Below, one piece after another: positions 45,638 through 49,687 of a DNA stretch of 49,687 nucleotides; the stretch's first letter is position 1, and each line of letters begins with the position of its first letter. Source of the DNA: Streptomyces hilarionis (lineage in GTDB: Bacteria; Actinomycetota; Actinomycetes; Streptomycetales; Streptomycetaceae); NCBI RefSeq assembly GCF_024539675.1, contig NZ_JAHHIT010000003.1, positions 16,884 through 66,570 on the forward strand, written 5' to 3'. A program made the position numbers and the translations under genes. A model generated the notes under the pieces. It was not told the origin of the DNA and made no database searches. It was given only the letters and a program-made list of their open reading frames with translations.

Positions 45638-46471
45638 TCAGCCGGTGCGGGTTCCCAGCGACAGCGTGCGCCGGGCGGCCGCCACCACGGCCGCGTCGAC
45701 GAAGCGGCCGTCCGGGAGGGCCTGGGCGCCCTGTTCGGTGGCCGCCGCCTTCACGATCGTCTCGGCGTCCTCCAGCTCCTGCTGGGTGGGCAGATAGGCC
45801 CGTTCGATGATCGGGAGCTGGCGGGGGTGGATGGCGGCGCGGCCCAGGAAGCCGAGGGTGCGGCCGTGGGCGCAGCTGACGGCGAGGCCGTCCAGGTCCC
45901 GGATGTCGGGGTGGACCGACTGGGGCGGCGGCGCCAGGCCGGCGGCCCGGGCGGCGACGATCACCCGAGAGCGGGACCAGTCGAGGCCGGCGTCCGCGCG
46001 CACGCCCAGGTCGGCGCGCAGGTCCGCCTCGCCGAGGGCGATGCCGCGCAGGGCGGGGTGGGCGGAGGCGATGGCGTAGGCGTGTTCGACGCCGAGGGCC
46101 GTCTCCAGCAGGGCGTGCAGCGGGGTGGTCCCGCCGTCGCCCCGCGGCGCGGACCGCGCCGCGCGGGTGATCTGGTGGGGTGACGTCACCTTCGGCAGGC
46201 GCAGACCGCGCACGCCGGGCAGGGCGGCCAGCGTGCGCAGGTCCGCCGCGGCGAACGGGGTGTCCAGGGCGTTGACCCGGACGTGGACCGGGACCGGCTG
46301 GGGCTCGCCGAGACGCTCGGCGGTGGCGGCGCGGGCGTACTCCTTGCGATCCGGGGCGACCGCGTCCTCCAGGTCGACGATGACGACGTCGGCGCCGCAG
46401 CCGAGCGCCTTGGTCACGGTCTGCGGGCGGTCGCCCGGGACGTAGAGCCAGGTCAGCGGGGGTGCCGTCAT
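45638..46471 (-). CDS. CitE-like HpcH/HpaI aldolase family CoA-ester lyase
   Basis: 277 aa. It fits the CitE/CLYBL family of Mg-dependent beta/alpha barrel lyases that cleave beta-hydroxyacyl-CoA such as citramalyl-CoA or malyl-CoA. The start LTWLYVPGDRP, the VVIVDLEDAVAPDRKEYAR helix, the metal glutamate region LLETALGVEHAY and ALGEADLRADLG support this. As CitE of a citrate lyase complex it would need citD and citF, which are absent. The ATG overlaps the CoA-transferase stop by 4 nt. Last gene of the operon. Confidence 0.88.
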   Translation of the reverse strand: MTAPPLTWLYVPGDRPQTVTKALGCGADVVIVDLEDAVAPDRKEYARAATAERLGEPQPVPVHVRVNALDTPFAAADLRTLAALPGVRGLRLPKVTSPHQITRAARSAPRGDGGTTPLHALLETALGVEHAYAIASAHPALRGIALGEADLRADLGVRADAGLDWSRSRVIVAARAAGLAPPPQSVHPDIRDLDGLAVSCAHGRTLGFLGRAAIHPRQLPIIERAYLPTQQELEDAETIVKAAATEQGAQALPDGRFVDAAVVAAARRTLSLGTRTG

Positions 46472-47664
46472 ACGGCGCCCTCCGCGCGCAGAGCGGTCAG
46501 CTCGGCCGGCGTCAGGCCCAGCTCCGTCAGCACGGCCTCCGTGTCCGCGCCGTGCGGGCGACCGGCCCAGCGGATCGCGCCGGGGGTCGCCGAGAGGCGG
46601 AAGAGGACGTTCTGCATGCGCAGCGGGCCCAGCTCCGGGTCGTCGACGGCGGCGAGCGTGCCGAGGGCCTGGTACTGGGGGTCGGTCATCACGTCCCGCA
46701 CGTCCTGGACGGGGGCCACGGCAGCCTCGGCCTTCTCGAAGGCGGCGAGCACGTCGGTGCGGGTGCGGGCGGCGATCCAGGCGCCGACCGCCTCGTCGAG
46801 GACGTCGGCGTGCGCGGCCCGCTCCGCGCCCGTCGCGAACCAGGGCTCGTCGATCAGGTCGGGCCGGCCGACCAGGCGCATCACCCGTTCCGCGACGGAC
46901 TGCGCCGACGTCGACACGGCGACCCAGTCCCCGTCGGCCGTGCGGTACGTGTTGCGGGGCGCGTTGTTCGCGGACCGGTTGCCGGTGCGGGCCTGGACGT
47001 AGCCGAGCTGGTCGTACCAGAGGGGCTGGGGTCCCAGGACGGTGAGGATGGGCTCGATGATCGCCATGTCGACGACCTGGCCCTCTCCGGTGCGCTCGCG
47101 GGCGGCGAGGGCCGTCATCACGGCGTAGGCGGTGGCCAGGCCGGCGATCGAGTCGGCCAGGCCGAACGGCGGCAGGGTGGGCGCCGCGTCCGGCTCTCCC
47201 GTGATGGCCGCGAACCCGCTCATCGCCTCGGCGAGGGTGCCGAAGCCGGGGCGGTGCGCGTAGGGGCCGAACTGGCCGAAGGCGGTGACCCGGGCGAGGA
47301 CCAGTCGCGGGTTGGCCGCCGACAGCTCCTCCCAGCCGAGATCCCACTTCTCCAGGGTGCCGGGCCGGAAGTTCTCGATGATCACGTCGGCGGTGGCGGC
47401 CAGCCGCAGCAGGGTGTCGCGCCCGCCCGGCCTCGACAGGTTCAGGGTGATGGCGCGCTTGTTGCGGCCGAGGAGCTTCCACCACAGGCCCACGCCGTCC
47501 TTGGCGGGGCCGTGCCCCCGGGACGGGTCGGGGCGGCCCGGGTGCTCGACCTTGACGACGTCCGCGCCGAAGTCGCCGAGCAGGGTGGCGGCGAGGGGGC
47601 CGGCGAAGAGGGTGGCCAGGTCGAGGACGCGCACGCCGTGCAGGGGAGGAGTCGTCGCGGTCAT
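46468..47664 (-). CDS. CaiB/BaiF class III CoA-transferase
   Basis: 398 aa. Transfers CoA between carboxylic acids. The N-terminal HGVRVLDLATLFAGPLAATLLGDFGADVVKVE is typical, and the probable catalytic aspartate is D199 in GEGQVVDMAIIEP. The substrate cannot be read from sequence. Its coupling to a CitE-like lyase recalls pairs such as succinyl-CoA:citramalate CoA-transferase with citramalyl-CoA lyase. Overlaps both neighbours by 4 nt. Confidence 0.92.
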   Translation of the reverse strand: MTATTPPLHGVRVLDLATLFAGPLAATLLGDFGADVVKVEHPGRPDPSRGHGPAKDGVGLWWKLLGRNKRAITLNLSRPGGRDTLLRLAATADVIIENFRPGTLEKWDLGWEELSAANPRLVLARVTAFGQFGPYAHRPGFGTLAEAMSGFAAITGEPDAAPTLPPFGLADSIAGLATAYAVMTALAARERTGEGQVVDMAIIEPILTVLGPQPLWYDQLGYVQARTGNRSANNAPRNTYRTADGDWVAVSTSAQSVAERVMRLVGRPDLIDEPWFATGAERAAHADVLDEAVGAWIAARTRTDVLAAFEKAEAAVAPVQDVRDVMTDPQYQALGTLAAVDDPELGPLRMQNVLFRLSATPGAIRWAGRPHGADTEAVLTELGLTPAELTALRAEGAV

Positions 47665-48554
47665 GAGGCGTACTGCGTCTCGATCTCGGAGCGGTAGGGC
47701 ATCGAGGCGGACGCGCCGGGGCGCTGGACCGACAGGGCGGCCGCGGCGGCCGCCCAGGCGAGCGCCTGCCGCACGGGGCGGTCCTCGCCGAGGGCCACGG
47801 CGAGTGCTCCGACGAACGTGTCGCCCGCGCCGGTCGAGTCGACGGCGGTGACCCGCGGGGCGGGGACGGTCAGGGGCTCGGCCCCGCGGGCCGCGTAGAG
47901 GCTGCCGGCCGCTCCCAGCGTGATGATCACCTCCGGCACGCTGTCCAGCAGGGCGTGGGCCGCCTCGTAGGGGTCGGTGCGCCCGGTGAGTGCGGCCGCC
48001 TCGTGCTCGTTGGGGACCAACAGGTCGGTGGCGGCGAGCAGTTCGGGCGGCAGCGGCTGGGCGGGGGCGGGGGTGAGGATCGTCCGCACGCCGTGGGCGC
48101 GGGCCGCCCGGGCGCCGGCGACGACCGCGGCCGACGGCACCTCCAGCTGGAGGAGGAGGGCGTCGGCGGAGGCGATGAGTCCTTCGTCGCCGGGGACGAG
48201 GTGGTCGACGGTGCCGTTGGCGCCGGGGACGACGACGATGGCGTTGCCGCCCTCGTCGTCCACGACGATGTGCGCGGTTCCCGAGGGCGCCTCGACGGTG
48301 CGCAGGTGGTCGGTGTTGACGCCCGAGTGTTCCAGTGTGGAGCGCAGCCGGGCGCCGAAGGCGTCGTTGCCGACGGCGCCGATCATCGAGACCGTGCCGC
48401 CCGCGTGGGCGGCGGCGATCGCCTGGTTGGCGCCCTTGCCGCCGGGGATCGTGCGGAACTCCCGTCCTGTCACGGTCTCTCCGCGCTGCGGGGGTTTCTC
48501 GACGTAGGCGACGAGGTCCATGTTCGTGCTGCCGAGCACGACGATGTCGGTCAT
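47661..48554 (-). CDS. rbsK: Ribokinase-like PfkB-family sugar kinase
   Basis: 297 aa. PfkB signatures are intact: FRTIPGGKGANQAIAAAH (the GG switch) near residue 40 and AVDSTGAGDTFVGALAVAL with the catalytic GAGD near 250. The overall match is to ribokinase (MTDIVVLGSTNMDLVAYVE), so D-ribose or a ribosyl compound is the likely substrate. The ATG overlaps the stop of the ADP-ribosylglycohydrolase-like gene, which suggests that the two act on one route. Confidence 0.92.
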   Translation of the reverse strand: MTDIVVLGSTNMDLVAYVEKPPQRGETVTGREFRTIPGGKGANQAIAAAHAGGTVSMIGAVGNDAFGARLRSTLEHSGVNTDHLRTVEAPSGTAHIVVDDEGGNAIVVVPGANGTVDHLVPGDEGLIASADALLLQLEVPSAAVVAGARAARAHGVRTILTPAPAQPLPPELLAATDLLVPNEHEAAALTGRTDPYEAAHALLDSVPEVIITLGAAGSLYAARGAEPLTVPAPRVTAVDSTGAGDTFVGALAVALGEDRPVRQALAWAAAAAALSVQRPGASASMPYRSEIETQYAS

Positions 48555-49687
48555 GGGCGGGACGCCTCCCGGTGGGTGAGGGACCAGGTGAGCTGGGCCA
48601 GGGTGTCGAAGCCGACGCCGTTGAAGTCGGCCACGGAGGTGGCCAGCCGGTTCTTGAGGGGGGCCGTCCAGTGGTCGGGGAGGGCGGCCGGGTCGCCGGC
48701 GAGGAGGGCGGCGACCCCGCCTGCCGTCGCGCCGGCCGAATCGGTGTCGAGGCCGCCTGCCACGGCGTTGCGGACGGAGCGGGTGAAGTCGCCGTCCGCG
48801 TGGGTGAGCGCGGCGGCGATCAGCGCGGTGTTGGGGACCGCGTGGACCCAGTGGGACGCCCGGTGCACGGCGTGGAGTTCGTCCACGACGGCGTCGAACC
48901 CGTCGGGGCCGGGGTGTTCCCCGGCGAGCCGGACGGCGTGCGCGACGGCCCGGGCGAGGCGGGAGCGCGGGGGGACGACGGCCAGTCCCGTGCGCAGACA
49001 GGCGTGGACGTCCTGGGCGCCGGCCGCGGCCGCGGCGGTCACGGCGGCCGTGAACATCGCCGCGTAGACGCCGTTGGCGGTGTGGGTGAGACAGGCGTCG
49101 CGGTGGGCCTGTCGCGCGGCGGCGGCCGGATCGCCGGGGTTGGTCCAGCCGTGCACGTCGGCGCGGATCAGGGCGCCGATCCATTCGCGGAACGGGTTGC
49201 GGTGACGGGCGGTGTGCGGGGGTTCGACGCCGCAGAGCAGGTTGCGCAGGGCGATGCGCTCCGCGGTGAAGGCGCGGCCGGGCGGGAGTGCGTCGAGCCA
49301 GAGCCGGGCGACGTCCTCGGTGGTGAAGTCCTTGCCGTGCCGTTGCAGCAGGAGCAGGTTGAGCAGCGGGTAGTTGAGGTCGTCGTCCTCGGGCATGCCG
49401 TCGATGTTCTCGGCGAGCGAGGTGCCCGCCGAGCGGCGGTTCCACGGGTGCGCCTCGAGGAGGGGGCCGGGTACTCCCCGGGCCGTGAAGTACCCGGTGA
49501 GGGGCCAGTTCCCGGTGGCGCGGGCGAGGGCGCGGACGGCGTCCAGGGGAAGCTTCTCGACGGGTTTGCCGAGGAGGCAGCCGACGGCACGGCCCAGCCA
49601 GGCCGCCTCCAGCCGGGCCGGCGCGGCAGCGGGCGTCCCGGCGGGGAGGGCGGCCGCGCGACCCGCGTCGTCGGGGGAGGCCGGGGG
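48551..49687 (-). CDS. ADP-ribosylglycohydrolase family protein (N-terminus beyond the window)
   Basis: The open frame continues past the right edge, so the gene is cut by the window; 378 codons are visible. It is a DraG/ARH-like fold: AWLGRAVGCLLGKPVEK near the N-terminus, PEDDDLNYPLL with the first metal aspartates, and GGLDTDSAGATAGGVAALL with the second set. The family hydrolyses N- or O-ribosyl bonds on protein or small molecules. An internal ATG at 49396 is not the start, because conserved family sequence lies upstream. First visible gene of the four-gene operon. Confidence 0.9.
   Translation of the reverse strand, partial: PPASPDDAGRAAALPAGTPAAAPARLEAAWLGRAVGCLLGKPVEKLPLDAVRALARATGNWPLTGYFTARGVPGPLLEAHPWNRRSAGTSLAENIDGMPEDDDLNYPLLNLLLLQRHGKDFTTEDVARLWLDALPPGRAFTAERIALRNLLCGVEPPHTARHRNPFREWIGALIRADVHGWTNPGDPAAAARQAHRDACLTHTANGVYAAMFTAAVTAAAAAGAQDVHACLRTGLAVVPPRSRLARAVAHAVRLAGEHPGPDGFDAVVDELHAVHRASHWVHAVPNTALIAAALTHADGDFTRSVRNAVAGGLDTDSAGATAGGVAALLAGDPAALPDHWTAPLKNRLATSVADFNGVGFDTLAQLTWSLTHREASRP

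Noticed and set aside
48551..49396. ATG 49396 as the start of the ADP-ribosylglycohydrolase-like gene
   Set aside because: Conserved family residues (GCLLGKPVEK, then the DDD motif) are encoded upstream and continue to the window edge, so the gene is cut, not short.

Overview
The window is about 50 kb of high-GC actinobacterial chromosome, almost certainly Streptomyces. Pointers are strong third-position GC bias, many GTG starts, 4-nt ATGA/GTGA gene overlaps, an isomerase PriA instead of separate HisA and TrpF, a trpC-trpM-trpB-trpA order, and a gene order that I recall as that of the S. coelicolor core region (ileS, ddbA, lspA, rluD ... dnaE ... his ... trp ... lgt). No phage, insertion sequence, CRISPR array, rRNA or tRNA gene is visible. 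Names rest on motifs and family knowledge; no database search was run.

Layout. 1-3480: ileS (minus) with a translational T-box leader. 3780-8615 (plus): a histone-like DksA/TraR protein, lspA, an RluD-type pseudouridine synthase, a GNAT acetyltransferase and a CPA1 Na+/H+ antiporter. 8775-15426: mostly minus-strand genes for a MscS channel, a Tat-exported PhoD phosphatase, a membrane-anchored DsbA-like protein with a small membrane protein, and a DUF2252 protein; one plus-strand hydrolase lies among them. 15641-19180: dnaE. 19268-23623: a 54-aa basic protein, a NYN-domain protein, an ABC exporter pair and a membrane protein. 23671-27732 (minus): YbaK deacylase, Lon-substrate-binding-domain protein, an unrecognised soluble protein and a pentapeptide-like membrane protein.

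27899-43382 is a histidine/tryptophan supercluster: hisD-hisC-hisB-(54-aa membrane peptide)-hisH-priA-ridA-hisF, then an ArsR regulator plus MFS exporter and a TIGR03085 protein, then hisI-trpE-(three small membrane proteins)-trpC-trpM-trpB-trpA. PriA would serve both pathways, and no trpF is present. hisG, hisE, trpD and trpG are not in the window.

43460-45568 holds a second membrane-anchored DsbA-like protein and lgt with a long low-complexity tail. 45638-49687 (minus) is a tight four-gene operon cut by the window edge: ADP-ribosylglycohydrolase-like, ribokinase-like, class III CoA-transferase and CitE-like lyase. Its combined pathway is not obvious and is the best candidate here for an uncharacterised metabolic system.

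Points most worth checking: the swapped HIGH signature (GxHH) of IleS, which is linked to mupirocin hyper-resistance; a perfect BldD-box match at 19514-19528; a double TTGCGCAA operator before arsR; many start codons only 6-8 nt after a -10-like hexamer (leaderless mRNAs); and small genes (19268-19432, 30925-31089, 40997-41170) that length cut-offs can miss.
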